A DNA stretch of 64,000 bases from contig CAJXLK010000011.1 of assembly GCA_913055635.1 (NCBI GenBank), positions 39,628-103,627 on the forward strand, written 5' to 3'. The stretch comes from an uncultured Bacteroidota bacterium. Its GTDB lineage: Bacteria > Bacteroidota > Bacteroidia > Bacteroidales > UBA12077. The position numbers and the translations under genes are program-made. Shown here one piece after another: positions 25,459-35,455 of this stretch. Under the pieces are notes generated by a model that was not told the DNA's origin, did no database searches, and saw only the letters and a program-made list of their open reading frames with translations. Each line of letters opens with the position of its first letter. Positions within the stretch are counted from its first letter, which is position 1.

Positions 25459-27723
25459 CTACTCGCTTTCGAGGTCAAAGGTATCGGGGTCAATTTCAGC
25501 GATAAACCTTGAGGGATAGGTAAAGACGGCATCATAAGCATAAAGGACACCGGGAAAGGTGATATATAGCTGTTCGCGGGCTCTGCTGCAGGCCACATAA
25601 AACAGGCGCCGCTCCTCCTCCATTTCCTCGAGGTCTTTGGCACGAATGGAAGGGAACAACCCATCCAGGGCGTGGGGGATGATCACCGTATGCCATTCCA
25701 GGCCCTTGGCCGAGTGGACTGTGGAGATGGTCATCGGCGATTCTTCGCTCTCATCGACCAGCGGGGTGGAATCGCCCGAGAGGCTCCTGGATGGTGGTTC
25801 CAGGGCGAAATCCGAAAGGAACTTATCAATGGATTCGTATTTTTTGGCCAGGTCAATCAACACATCTATGTCGAGGAGCCTGGATTGGTAATCCGTTTCA
25901 TTGGCTTCCAGGATGGGGGCATAATAATCCTTCAATATAGAAAGCCGCTCGCTGACCATCAACGACTCCTCGCCCGCCCGGTTCAAAACATCCCTGAGCT
26001 CCCGCAGGCGAATAAAAAACTTCTTATTCATAAAAGCCTCCAGGTCAATGGCACCGGTTTTACGAACGGTCTTGACAATATTCCCGGCGGTAACCTTGCC
26101 GATACCAGGGAGGATCTTCAATATCCGGTGCCAGGCCACCGAATCCCTGGGATTGACAATAATCCGCAGGTAGGCAATCATGTCTTTGATGTGCTTGCGT
26201 TCATTGAATTTAAAGCCGCCCACCACCACATACGGGATGCCCCGCTTATTCAATTCGGTCTGGACATAACGGTTGTGCCAGTCGGCCCGGTTCAAAACCG
26301 CAATTTCATTCAACGCTACATTCTGCTCGCGCAGGGCAAGCACCTTGGAGACCACATAGGCGGCTTCCTCCTCTTCATCATAAAAACGCCGGACCACCGG
26401 TCGGGTATGCGACTCAATGTCTGAAAACAACTTCTTCTTGTAGCCGATTTCAGCATGATCAATGATGTTGTTGGTGAATTGAAGGATTTGTTGATTGCTC
26501 CGGTAATTCTTCTCAATTTTCACCACCCGGCAGTCACCAAATTGATGGGGAAAGCGCAGGATGTTCTCATAATTGGCCCCGCGGAAAGCATAGATGCTCT
26601 GCGAATCATCGCCCACGACCATGATGTTGCGGTGTTTGGCCGCCAACAAATCCACAATCTCCTTTTGCACCACGTTGGTATCCTGATATTCATCGACCAT
26701 GATGTAAGAAAAATCCTCCTGGAGCCGCTTCCTGAACCGGGGCTTATCGCGCAGGGCATTGCGCAGAAACTCCATCAGATCATCAAAATCAAAAAGGTTG
26801 CTCAACTCCTTATACCGGGTATAGCCATTATAGATCAGCTCAATGTCTTTGATGTAGTCGGTAAGGCCGGTATAAAACCGCTCAACAAAGCTGCGGATGG
26901 TCATATTCCGGTTTCTCGATCCGGAGATGATTTTCTGCAGGCGTTTCTTTCGTGGGAATTTTTTTTCTTTCTGATTGTATTTGAGTTCGGTACGGATCAG
27001 GTCGATGGTATCCTCACTGTCGGCCGTATCTATAATGGTGAAGTTGTTGCTCAGGTTCAACATCCCGGCATATTTACGCAGGGCGTGCACGGCAAAAGAA
27101 TGGAACGTCCCTCCCATCACCTTCCCGGCCCGGGTATCCTGCAGCAGTTGTTCCACCCGGGTAAGCATCTCATGCGCGGCTTTACGGGTGAAGGTCAGCA
27201 GCAGGATCCGCGAAGGATCTACTTGGTTTTCAATCAAATAACTAACCCGATATACGATCACCCGCGTTTTGCCACTGCCTGCCCCGGCTATCACCAACAA
27301 AGGCCCCTCTGTTGTGGTGGCAGCTGTCAATTGGGCCTGATTCAGTTGCCGGCCATAATCAATCTTATAATCCCCCTTTTTGACCACATCCTGGCTCACC
27401 AGCTCAAGCTGATGCTTTTGCTGCTCAATGGAACGGGCAATTTCGCGCAATGCGTTGATCCGCTCACGCGTTTCCTCAGGTATCTCTACCGGCGGGTAAT
27501 CATCCACACTGAGCTTCTGTATTTCAGGCAAATTGGATTTGCTCTCTCCCGGGGTGACTTCGGCATCGCCAACCTCCCCCAAAAAATCCTCCAACAACCG
27601 CTCGCGGTCCATATCATTGATGTCGCCTTCCCCTTCTTCCTGATTTTTGCCTTTCCCAGAGCGGCTGCTTTCATCCCCCTGATCATCCGATGAACCTTCC
27701 TGCTCAAAATAAAGGGGAACCAT
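25459..27723 (-). CDS. UvrD/PcrA/Rep-type superfamily 1A DNA helicase
   Basis: The protein is about 754 aa from the Met at 27723 (the frame stays open to 27810; a TATCTTTG -7-like element at 27798-27805 lies between and argues for the later start). An unusual acidic, low-complexity N-terminal extension of about 100 residues precedes the core. Motifs: Q motif LNQAQLTAA, Walker A AGAGSGKTRV (about 146), motif II MVDEYQDTN, motif III VVGDDSQSIYAFRGA, motif V TVHSAKGLEWHTV and motif VI VACSRAREQLY. It unwinds 3'-5' in repair or replication restart. The arrangement with an N-terminal acidic tail is seen in several Bacteroidota helicases that are distinct from the housekeeping UvrD. Which paralogue this is cannot be settled here. 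Confidence 0.9.
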   Translation of the reverse strand: MVPLYFEQEGSSDDQGDESSRSGKGKNQEEGEGDINDMDRERLLEDFLGEVGDAEVTPGESKSNLPEIQKLSVDDYPPVEIPEETRERINALREIARSIEQQKHQLELVSQDVVKKGDYKIDYGRQLNQAQLTAATTTEGPLLVIAGAGSGKTRVIVYRVSYLIENQVDPSRILLLTFTRKAAHEMLTRVEQLLQDTRAGKVMGGTFHSFAVHALRKYAGMLNLSNNFTIIDTADSEDTIDLIRTELKYNQKEKKFPRKKRLQKIISGSRNRNMTIRSFVERFYTGLTDYIKDIELIYNGYTRYKELSNLFDFDDLMEFLRNALRDKPRFRKRLQEDFSYIMVDEYQDTNVVQKEIVDLLAAKHRNIMVVGDDSQSIYAFRGANYENILRFPHQFGDCRVVKIEKNYRSNQQILQFTNNIIDHAEIGYKKKLFSDIESHTRPVVRRFYDEEEEAAYVVSKVLALREQNVALNEIAVLNRADWHNRYVQTELNKRGIPYVVVGGFKFNERKHIKDMIAYLRIIVNPRDSVAWHRILKILPGIGKVTAGNIVKTVRKTGAIDLEAFMNKKFFIRLRELRDVLNRAGEESLMVSERLSILKDYYAPILEANETDYQSRLLDIDVLIDLAKKYESIDKFLSDFALEPPSRSLSGDSTPLVDESEESPMTISTVHSAKGLEWHTVIIPHALDGLFPSIRAKDLEEMEEERRLFYVACSRAREQLYITFPGVLYAYDAVFTYPSRFIAEIDPDTFDLESE

Positions 27724-28145
27724 TGCCTGCCTACAGACCCTTATATACCACTTCAATATATGCCAATTCCTTATCATACGCCAACCATTTGCATTTTCAA
27801 AGATAACCAAAAAATCAAATCATCAGATCTCATATAATTTTGTTGTATATTTCAGGTTTTAAAGCCTTGGTCATCCCGGGAAATATTTACCAAAAGATGA
27901 ACGATTCTTTGAACCGGATCAAAAGAAGCCCGGGCAATAATAAACACCGGATCGATCAAGTCAACCCGCGCCGGCTTGACCTCATCAGGCCTTTTTCCTG
28001 GCCAGGCCGGGTTTTGGTTTCATCCAGGCAAAAATGAACATCCTTTAATACCATGCATGCTATGGAGAAAAATTGTTTCTTTTGCAAATGCGCGCTTTGA
28101 TTAAATAAAAGCAAAATGAATTTTGCACCAACATCAATCTTTTTT
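27724..28145. other. Divergent intergenic region between helicase and sensor genes, 422 bp
   Basis: It holds TATCTTTG on the minus strand at 27805-27798, a -7 match for the helicase gene without a convincing -33 element, and TAATTTTG on the plus strand at 27835-27842. A GC-rich palindromic patch (CCTGGCCAGG near 27997) lies nearer the sensor gene. No gene was found. Confidence 0.45.
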
Positions 28146-31100
28146 ATGAAGATAAAGACCCTTTTGCTGCTTGTATTCCTGATCATTCCCTGGCTCACCC
28201 AGGCTCAAAGGGGCCAAATCATGCTCACCCACGTACGGGAAAACAATCAGTTCCAAAACTGGTCGGTGGCCCAGGACAGCTTAAACAACATGTACTTTGC
28301 CAATCGAAAGGGCATCTTGCAATACAATGGTGAAAGGTGGAACTTCATAGATACACGGGCCATGCCCTATGCTTTATACACCCACCCGTCCAGTGGGAAG
28401 GTGTATGTTGGGGCCGAGCAAGACATTGGTTATCTTAAAACCAATGAAACGGGCCGGCATATTTATAAAAGCCTTACCCCAAAAACCTCTATTCCGGGTA
28501 AATTCATCAACATTGAACCGGTTGATTCGGTGATCTATTTTATGAGCCAGCAGGTGATCATCCGCATTGATCCTTCTCAGCCCGGGCAAAAAAAATTTTG
28601 GCGTGCGGAAGCGAACCAGCCTTTCACCGGGATGGTTCACAACAACCAACATGTATTTATCAACCAATGGAATGAAGGCCTTCACCGCCTCCAGTCAGAT
28701 ACCCTGTTCCCGATTGTCAGCGGTTACAAATTAAAGAACCAGGAAATCCTTTTCAGCCTGCCATATGACAGCACGCGCGTTTTAATCGGAACCGATGCCA
28801 ACCGGCTGTACTTGTTTGACGGGATGAAGATTTCACCTTACCGCGTTGCCAACCATTCCTATTTGGCCCAGGGCATCATCTCGGGGGCGGAAAACATTTC
28901 GCAGCGATATTTGGCCCTGTCTACCCTGGCCGGGGGAGCTGTCATCATTGACAAAAAGGCCCGTGAAATCCGTTATACCATTAACTACCAAACCGGCCTG
29001 CCCGATGATGAAGTGGCAGCCCTTGAGCTGGACCGTCAGGGGGGGCTTTGGATTTGCCACGCCTCAGGGATCACCCGTGCCCACTGGGACCTGCCGGCAA
29101 AAAATTTCAGCCATTATCCGGGATTTGAAGGCAGACCCCTTCATGCCCTCAAGCACCAAGGCACCCTTTATCTGGCTACCAGTGAAGGCCTTTACCATCT
29201 GGGCAAGGAAAAAAAGTACCGCGAAAAAGAGGTGACCGTCCGCGTGGAAAAAGAAGTGCCTGATCAATCCCGGTCAAAAAAGCAGGCCGCTTCTGCTTCG
29301 CAGCAGAAAAACAAGGAAAGCCAAAAAGCAAAGCAAAAAGAATCGGGCAACGTTTTCAAACGTTTTTTTAATAAGATATTCAACAAACAATCGGATTCGC
29401 CCAAAGAGAAAGCCCAGGAAGGGACTGACCGAAACAAATTTTCCGCTCAGGGCCGAAATAAAGCTCAGGCCAGCGACAAAGATAAGGACAATGAGGAAGG
29501 ACAGGCCGAAGAGAAAGCCCAGGCCGGGCAAAAAGGTCAGCCCGTGACCAAAGCTCAGGCCAAGGAAAAAGGACAGACCGGGAAGAAAGCTCAGGCCGGG
29601 GAAAAAGGACAGGGTGATCAAGCCAGCGGTGAGACCAGGGTCTCCTATCGAAAAAAGAAGATCTATTCCCTGCAATCGGTGGATCACCGGTTTAAAAAAA
29701 TTGACCCTGTGGAGGGCAAATGTGAAATATTGCGGGCCTTCAGGGAAGGGGTGCTGGCCGGGTCCCATAACGGACTTTACCATATTGGAAACCACAACGG
29801 GGTAAAAACAGTCATTCAGGGCATCCATCCCCATCAGGTGGTCATTTTGCCCCAGGAAGCTTCAGTGCTGATCGCCTCTGAATCAGGGGTATATCGAGCA
29901 GAGCTAAGGGGGGATACCTGGCACAGCGCACCTTACCTGAGCCAAATCAGCGAGCCGGTCTATTCCATGGCCCTGCAACCGGAAGAGGGGCATTTATGGC
30001 TCGGGTGTAATGACAAGGCCTACCGGGCCCGAATCAAAGCCCCGGATGACCCGCTTAAGAGCTATTCCATTCCCACGCCTTATCCCGAGCGTTACCTGGT
30101 TCGCCGCAACGATCAAAACATTCATCTTTTCACCTCTTCCGGGGTATCCCGGTTTGATGCCGCGGCCGACACGTTCATCAGAACCCGGCGCTACGCCCCC
30201 GATGCATCTATGCCGGATGAATTCCGCTGCCTTTTTACCCCTGGCGGGCACACCTTCATCAAGCAAAGCAGTGAATGGCAAATCATGGGTAACTCCACAC
30301 CAGCCGGCGACACCCTGCTGGCTTACCTCCAGCTTTTTGACCAGGTGCAGGATCTGAACATCACCCCCGACCTTCAATCCTGGATCATTGCGGGAAATGA
30401 ACTATACCGGGTGGATCTCAGGCAAGGACTGCCCCGGGATGAAGGCTTCAGGGCCTACTTCACCCGAATACGGGTAAATAACCAGCGGCATTTCCTCAAA
30501 ACCCATCTCAAGGTAAGCCGCGAAAATGTACCCCTGGCCTTTCGCCTGGCCGCCCCCCAGTATATGAGGAACCAGCAGATCCAATACCAATACCGGATCG
30601 AGGGATTAATGGAGGATTGGTCGCAATGGTCCGAAGATCCGGAAATACGGGTGTTTACCCAAAAAGGCCATTATACGGTTCAGGCCAGGGCACGTAACCT
30701 GTGGGGCCAGGTCAGTTCAACCCGCAAGATCCGGTATGAAGTGCCCCCACCATTCACCGAAACCAGCCTTTTTTATGTCATCCTCCTGCTGGCCGCAGGG
30801 GGCCTGTTCTTTTTGGCTATCAAGCTGCGCGAACGTAAACTGCAAAGGGACAAAAGGATCCTGGAAGAGGCCGTCAAACAGCGCACAGCCACCATCGAAG
30901 AACAAAAAAACGAAATCACCACCCAACGCGATGCCATCCTACAGCAAAAAAACACCATTGAACAAAAGAATCAGGAGATTACCGGGAGCATCGAATATGC
31001 CCAGCGCATTCAATCCGCCCTTTTGCCCAAGGAAGAACAGTTCAAACAAGCCTTTTCAGACCATTTGATCATATTTAAACCCCGTTCCATTGTAAGCGGC

Positions 31101-31733
31101 GATTTTTACTGGATCCATACCAACCAGAACAAGGTCTATGTCACCGCTGCCGATTGTACCGGCCATGGGGTGCCGGGGGCTTTTATGAGCATGCTGGGCA
31201 TCTCTTCGCTCAATGAAATTCTTTCCCACCACCGCACCACCCCGTCCAACGCAGCAGAAATACTCAATCAATTGCGCTCGACAGTAAAAAACTCACTGCA
31301 TCAGACCGGTAAAACAACAACGACCAAGGATGGCATGGATATGTCGCTTTGCGTTATCGACCGAAGTCAGGGCAAACTCGACTTTGCCGGGGCGTTCAAC
31401 CCCCTGTTTATATTCCGCAATGGCTCATTTGAAAAATTCTCCGGCGACCGCATGCCCGTGGGAATTTACCACAGCGAAAAAAACTCCTTCACCAACCACC
31501 GCCTCGAAATCCACCCGGGTGATACCCTTTACCTGTTTTCGGACGGCTATATTGACCAGCTTGGAGGCCCCCGGCACAAAAAATTCAAATCCAAAAACCT
31601 GATGGCCCTGCTTCAAAAAATTTATACCCAACCCATGGCAGAACAAAAAGCCATTCTGGAACAACAATTTGAAGAATGGAAAAATGGCAATTTCCAGGTC
31701 GATGATGTTGTATTGCTGGGATTGCGCCTATAA
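28146..31733 (+). CDS. Periplasmic propeller sensor with cytoplasmic SpoIIE/PP2C phosphatase output
   Basis: The 1195-aa protein starts at the ATG at 28146, which gives a clean signal peptide (MKIKTLLLLVFLIIPWLTQAQ). The periplasmic part is a two-component-type beta-propeller (NQFQNWSVAQDSLNNMYFANRKGILQYNGERW and repeats such as DRQGGLWICHASGITR), ending in a Y_Y_Y domain (NQQIQYQYRIEGLMEDWSQWS). One membrane segment follows (SLFYVILLLAAGGLFFLAIKL), a coiled coil, then SpoIIE (AQRIQSALLPKEE, VSGDFYW near 984, DCTGHGVPGAFMSMLG). Metal-binding aspartates are present in the usual blocks. A Lys, Gln, Ala-rich insertion (about residues 365-498) interrupts the propeller. The output should dephosphorylate an anti-anti-sigma factor or similar; none is nearby. 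Confidence 0.9.
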   Translation: MKIKTLLLLVFLIIPWLTQAQRGQIMLTHVRENNQFQNWSVAQDSLNNMYFANRKGILQYNGERWNFIDTRAMPYALYTHPSSGKVYVGAEQDIGYLKTNETGRHIYKSLTPKTSIPGKFINIEPVDSVIYFMSQQVIIRIDPSQPGQKKFWRAEANQPFTGMVHNNQHVFINQWNEGLHRLQSDTLFPIVSGYKLKNQEILFSLPYDSTRVLIGTDANRLYLFDGMKISPYRVANHSYLAQGIISGAENISQRYLALSTLAGGAVIIDKKAREIRYTINYQTGLPDDEVAALELDRQGGLWICHASGITRAHWDLPAKNFSHYPGFEGRPLHALKHQGTLYLATSEGLYHLGKEKKYREKEVTVRVEKEVPDQSRSKKQAASASQQKNKESQKAKQKESGNVFKRFFNKIFNKQSDSPKEKAQEGTDRNKFSAQGRNKAQASDKDKDNEEGQAEEKAQAGQKGQPVTKAQAKEKGQTGKKAQAGEKGQGDQASGETRVSYRKKKIYSLQSVDHRFKKIDPVEGKCEILRAFREGVLAGSHNGLYHIGNHNGVKTVIQGIHPHQVVILPQEASVLIASESGVYRAELRGDTWHSAPYLSQISEPVYSMALQPEEGHLWLGCNDKAYRARIKAPDDPLKSYSIPTPYPERYLVRRNDQNIHLFTSSGVSRFDAAADTFIRTRRYAPDASMPDEFRCLFTPGGHTFIKQSSEWQIMGNSTPAGDTLLAYLQLFDQVQDLNITPDLQSWIIAGNELYRVDLRQGLPRDEGFRAYFTRIRVNNQRHFLKTHLKVSRENVPLAFRLAAPQYMRNQQIQYQYRIEGLMEDWSQWSEDPEIRVFTQKGHYTVQARARNLWGQVSSTRKIRYEVPPPFTETSLFYVILLLAAGGLFFLAIKLRERKLQRDKRILEEAVKQRTATIEEQKNEITTQRDAILQQKNTIEQKNQEITGSIEYAQRIQSALLPKEEQFKQAFSDHLIIFKPRSIVSGDFYWIHTNQNKVYVTAADCTGHGVPGAFMSMLGISSLNEILSHHRTTPSNAAEILNQLRSTVKNSLHQTGKTTTTKDGMDMSLCVIDRSQGKLDFAGAFNPLFIFRNGSFEKFSGDRMPVGIYHSEKNSFTNHRLEIHPGDTLYLFSDGYIDQLGGPRHKKFKSKNLMALLQKIYTQPMAEQKAILEQQFEEWKNGNFQVDDVVLLGLRL

Positions 31734-32111
31734 CCATTTGGCCCCGCCGCTGGCGTTGCGATTCTAAACGGCCGGTGATGCTGTATAGCTGGGCTTGCGG
31801 CTATGATCATCCCACCATGCTCGGGGCGTTCTTATTGAATGACCAAGGGTGTCATATTGCCTGGATTGCGGCTATGATGCCTGAAAAATTCGGCCAATAA
31901 CAATAGTACACCTCGTCCCCAACCCGGCTGGAGCCAATCGCGACTAAAACCGGAAAAATGCAGCTTTGAAACGCTCCCTTTATGACAAGGTCAAAATCCC
32001 CTATCCTGGGGCTAAGATCGAAAAAAAAATTCAGCCCGGCGCATTAACAAGGAAGCCATGCCCTTGCTGCCGGGCTGAATAATTCGCTCAAGTTGGAATA
32101 AGCAAACTACG
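31734..32111. other. Intergenic stretch with a short direct repeat and a terminator
   Basis: TTGCGGCTATGAT occurs at 31795-31807 and again at 31866-31878, 71 bp apart, within two loosely similar stretches. The rest holds only the minus-strand terminator at 32021-32080. No gene was found. Confidence 0.5.
32021..32080 (-). terminator. Terminator for the minus-strand small-protein gene
   Basis: A perfect 12-bp stem ATTCAGCCCGGC (32029-32040) with GCCGGGCTGAAT (32069-32080) closes a 28-nt loop. On the minus strand it is followed by nine U (32029-32021). It lies 31 bp past the stop of the gene at 32112. Confidence 0.85.
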
Positions 32112-32369
32112 TTATTCCTCGTCTCCTTCTTGTTCTTCCTCTTCCAGTTTCCTGACCTTTTGATTCTGGGTATGGGCATCAATCATCCAGGCATACCTGA
32201 CCCGCTCGCCGGTTTGAACCGATTCGTACTCCAGGCCCGTTTCGCCTTCCACAATGACGCATTTACCCAGGTCATAGCGCAAAGACATCACCGTGTCTCC
32301 TACCTTCAAAGGCTTGCCGTCATAGTCACGCAGTTCCTGCTTCTTTTTCTTTTTACCGAAAAGTCCCAT
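32112..32369 (-). CDS. Small basic/acidic protein with an SH3-like core
   Basis: The 85-aa protein has a basic start (MGLFGKKKKKQ), a short beta-rich centre (GKPLKVGDTVMSLRYDLGKCVIVEGETGLEYESVQTGERVRYAWMID), and a charged helical tail ending in glutamates. The centre looks like a KOW/SH3-type barrel (VGDTV...LGKCVIVE), suggesting a nucleic-acid or protein contact, but I cannot name a family. It starts 15 bp after the stop of the M64 peptidase gene on the same strand and is likely its co-transcribed partner. A strong terminator follows. Confidence 0.72.
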   Translation of the reverse strand: MGLFGKKKKKQELRDYDGKPLKVGDTVMSLRYDLGKCVIVEGETGLEYESVQTGERVRYAWMIDAHTQNQKVRKLEEEEQEGDEE

Positions 32370-32384
32370 GGTCGTTTTTCCTTT

Positions 32385-33809
32385 TTATTGGGTATATTGA
32401 TCAATGACCATATTGATGGCCCGCTGGCAGGCCGCACAAAAATGGTCGGTACGGGTGAACATGATGCAGTTGGGCTCGGAGCGGTAGATGCCTTCGCTGT
32501 GATACATGGCTCCTTCATAAGCGCCCACCTCTCCTGCATGAGGTACAGACGAGAGGTAATCTTCTTCCCATTCCCGCTGCTTTTTAAAGAGGGCTTCCAT
32601 TTTTTTCTCACTGACCTTCTCTTTGCGCATCTGCTCACGTTTCTGCTGGATCTGACGGCTGTGCTGGTTGAACTTCTCCTTGCCCCACGGGGTCGGCAAC
32701 GGGGTTTGTTCATCAATCAAATCGCCCCATTTAATCTTTGATTTTTCGGTGTGGGTCGTTACATTCAGCTGATAGGGTTCGACCACGTCACTGCCCATTT
32801 CGTAGGCGGTAGCTGAAGTATAATATTCATCGGCCAGGGAGGCGAAATGGTGGCCGAACTCATGGACATAGAGGTATTCATGAAAGGCATTGTCGGCAGC
32901 GGCCGTAATATAAAGGTTATAGATGCCGCCGCCCCCATAAATGCTGTCGTTCATCAAAATGGCAGTAAACTCATAGGGTACGGTAGAAGCGGCATCGCGA
33001 ATCGTCTTATTGTCATACCCCAGGGCATACCGCTGAGAGCCAAATGCGCCATAGCTGACCGACAGGGCCGAACGCTTATAAATATCCTGCTGGGGATGAT
33101 TTAAACCGGAATTGGGGGCCGGAACCTGCACAGCCCGTATGTTAAAATCTTCCTTTCGGGAAGCAAACGGTTCGGTGGAAAACAGGGCTTCAGCAAATTG
33201 ATCGGCGTCTTTTCTGAATTCATCCATTTCCTCGCGGGTATAGCCCTCACTTAAAAGCACAATGTCCACCTTATTCTCCGGTTTTCCATGCTCGGCCACA
33301 TTATAGACCGAATAGGGGGTTTGAAGCTCGGCGGGATTGACTTTACGCGAAGCCGGATCGACCATGTAATCCCAGACGGGATCAAATTTTTGGTCGGCCT
33401 TCCGTTTATAGATCACCAGTTTAACCTTTTGCCGGGGCCAGGGGAAACGAAGGGATTCATGAAAAACGCCCCATTCCTCTTTGGCTTCCGGGGTGGTCTC
33501 CCACTCTCCGTAAATGCTGGAATATCCCCTTGAATAAAGTACTTTGCCCGTTTCAGGCTCCTGTATCTCAAAAAAGTATTTGCCCAGCCTGAGCCCATCG
33601 ATCAACTGATCTTTGTTCCCGGCCCAAATGCCGTCATTGACCATCTTGTCGAGGGAAAAATGTTCCTCTTCGGCCGTGCCGGTATGGTAGTAATCCAGGC
33701 GCATGGTCTGATCCTTGAAATAGTCCTGGAAATTCACATCTCCCCTGGCGGGAAGCACCATTAGCAATGATATCAGTACAAATGAAAAAAAATACATGAT
33801 CCGTTTCAT
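32385..33809 (-). CDS. Secreted M64-family (IgA-peptidase-like) zinc metalloprotease
   Basis: The protein is about 474 aa from the Met at 33809, which gives a signal peptide (MKRIMYFFSFVLISLLMVLPARG). An N-terminal M64_N beta domain (NFQDYFKDQTMRLDYYHTG, SSIYGEWETTPEAKEEWGVFHESLRFP) precedes the catalytic M64 domain: VDIVLLSEGYTREEMDEFRKDADQF, ILMNDSIYGGGGIYNLY, and the zinc site HEFGHHFASLADEYY. Late cysteines (PNCIMFTRTDHFCAACQRAI) are also family-typical. These enzymes were first described in gut Bacteroidota; most are of unknown target. The long Lys/Glu-rich insert around 380-430 is unusual within an otherwise regular protein. Confidence 0.9.
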   Translation of the reverse strand: MKRIMYFFSFVLISLLMVLPARGDVNFQDYFKDQTMRLDYYHTGTAEEEHFSLDKMVNDGIWAGNKDQLIDGLRLGKYFFEIQEPETGKVLYSRGYSSIYGEWETTPEAKEEWGVFHESLRFPWPRQKVKLVIYKRKADQKFDPVWDYMVDPASRKVNPAELQTPYSVYNVAEHGKPENKVDIVLLSEGYTREEMDEFRKDADQFAEALFSTEPFASRKEDFNIRAVQVPAPNSGLNHPQQDIYKRSALSVSYGAFGSQRYALGYDNKTIRDAASTVPYEFTAILMNDSIYGGGGIYNLYITAAADNAFHEYLYVHEFGHHFASLADEYYTSATAYEMGSDVVEPYQLNVTTHTEKSKIKWGDLIDEQTPLPTPWGKEKFNQHSRQIQQKREQMRKEKVSEKKMEALFKKQREWEEDYLSSVPHAGEVGAYEGAMYHSEGIYRSEPNCIMFTRTDHFCAACQRAINMVIDQYTQ

Positions 33810-34001
33810 AGCGCATATTTTTGGGTTTGTGCTTCCGAATATATAAAATAATTCCTCAGCGAACAACACAGGGGCGACAATCGAAACGGGGCCATCGAGC
33901 AGAAGTATTTACCTATGACAGGGATTATATCAAATAATGGACCCCGCCCGCGAGCGGGATGGCTGTCCAGCAAAGGCAATTGCAGATGATGGGGGCATTA
34001 A

Positions 34002-34031
34002 AAAAGAGGGTACCTTGGGGCACCCTCTTTT
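34002..34031 (-). terminator. Terminator downstream of the GAPDH gene
   Basis: AAAAGAGGGT and ACCCTCTTTT form a 10-bp stem with a 10-nt loop (34002-34011 with 34022-34031). On the minus strand it is followed by a U-rich stretch. It lies about 120 bp past the GAPDH stop, beyond a remnant of a second GAPDH end. The rest of the gap 33810-34148 shows nothing else. Confidence 0.75.
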
Positions 34032-34076
34032 CTGATTATGGTAAAGTCATTGGTTTGAATGCGGGAGCATGGGTTA

Positions 34077-34110
34077 TTCCAATCGCTCAGCCAGGTTAAC
34101 GTCCTCAAAC
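34077..34110 (-). pseudogene. Short duplicated copy of the GAPDH 3' end
   Basis: On the minus strand this reads GAGGACGTTAACCTGGCTG onward, giving the residues DVNLAERLE and a TAA. The real gene 70 bp upstream ends VVDLAERLV and TAA with the same framing. About 25 of 33 bases match. No other part of a second GAPDH gene is seen. Confidence 0.6.
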
Positions 34111-34148
34111 ACGGACGTCAACGGGGAAGTCATCCATAACCTGCTGTA

Positions 34149-35168
<1,020 letters not shown>

Positions 35169-35217
35169 TTAAGGTTTGTACAACAATCTATTAATCTACA
35201 GCTCTTATTGAGCCTAT

Positions 35218-35248
35218 CAAAATTAAGGATTTATTGGCAAAACATCAA
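35218..35248 (-). promoter_or_regulatory. Candidate promoter of the GAPDH gene
   Basis: On the minus strand, TTG (35248-35246), 20 nt, then TAATTTTG (35225-35218) matches the Bacteroidota promoter form exactly at -7. The predicted leader is about 65 nt to the Met at 35147. Confidence 0.55.
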
Positions 35249-35378
35249 TACAGCTCTTCCTTTTTCCTCCCCGTTAGAATATATAAACATCTAATTATAA
35301 GTGCCTTATTCTTCCTTCAATTGCCCAAAATTTTGCCGCTCCCGCCTGAAAACGTTTTCTAACACCCCTTTCTTCACT

Positions 35379-35455
35379 CAATCATTTTCTCATTCTTCCA
35401 TTCTATCATTTTCTCATCTTCTCATTCAATCATTTCCTCATTTACTCACTCCTGG
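35379..35455. repeat. Pyrimidine-rich imperfect tandem repeat
   Basis: A 75-bp run of units like CATTTTCTCATTCTT and TCATTTCCTCATTTAC with a period of roughly 7-8 bp overlaps the 3' end of the MurF-Alr gene by a few bases. It occupies the gap between that gene and the GAPDH promoter. It looks like a replication-slippage repeat. Confidence 0.65.

Noticed and set aside
26455..27693. Long plus-strand ORF of 412 codons opposite the helicase gene
   Set aside because: It is the antisense shadow of a helicase with all motifs intact; composition (many Ile, His, Gly, Pro) is typical of such shadows.
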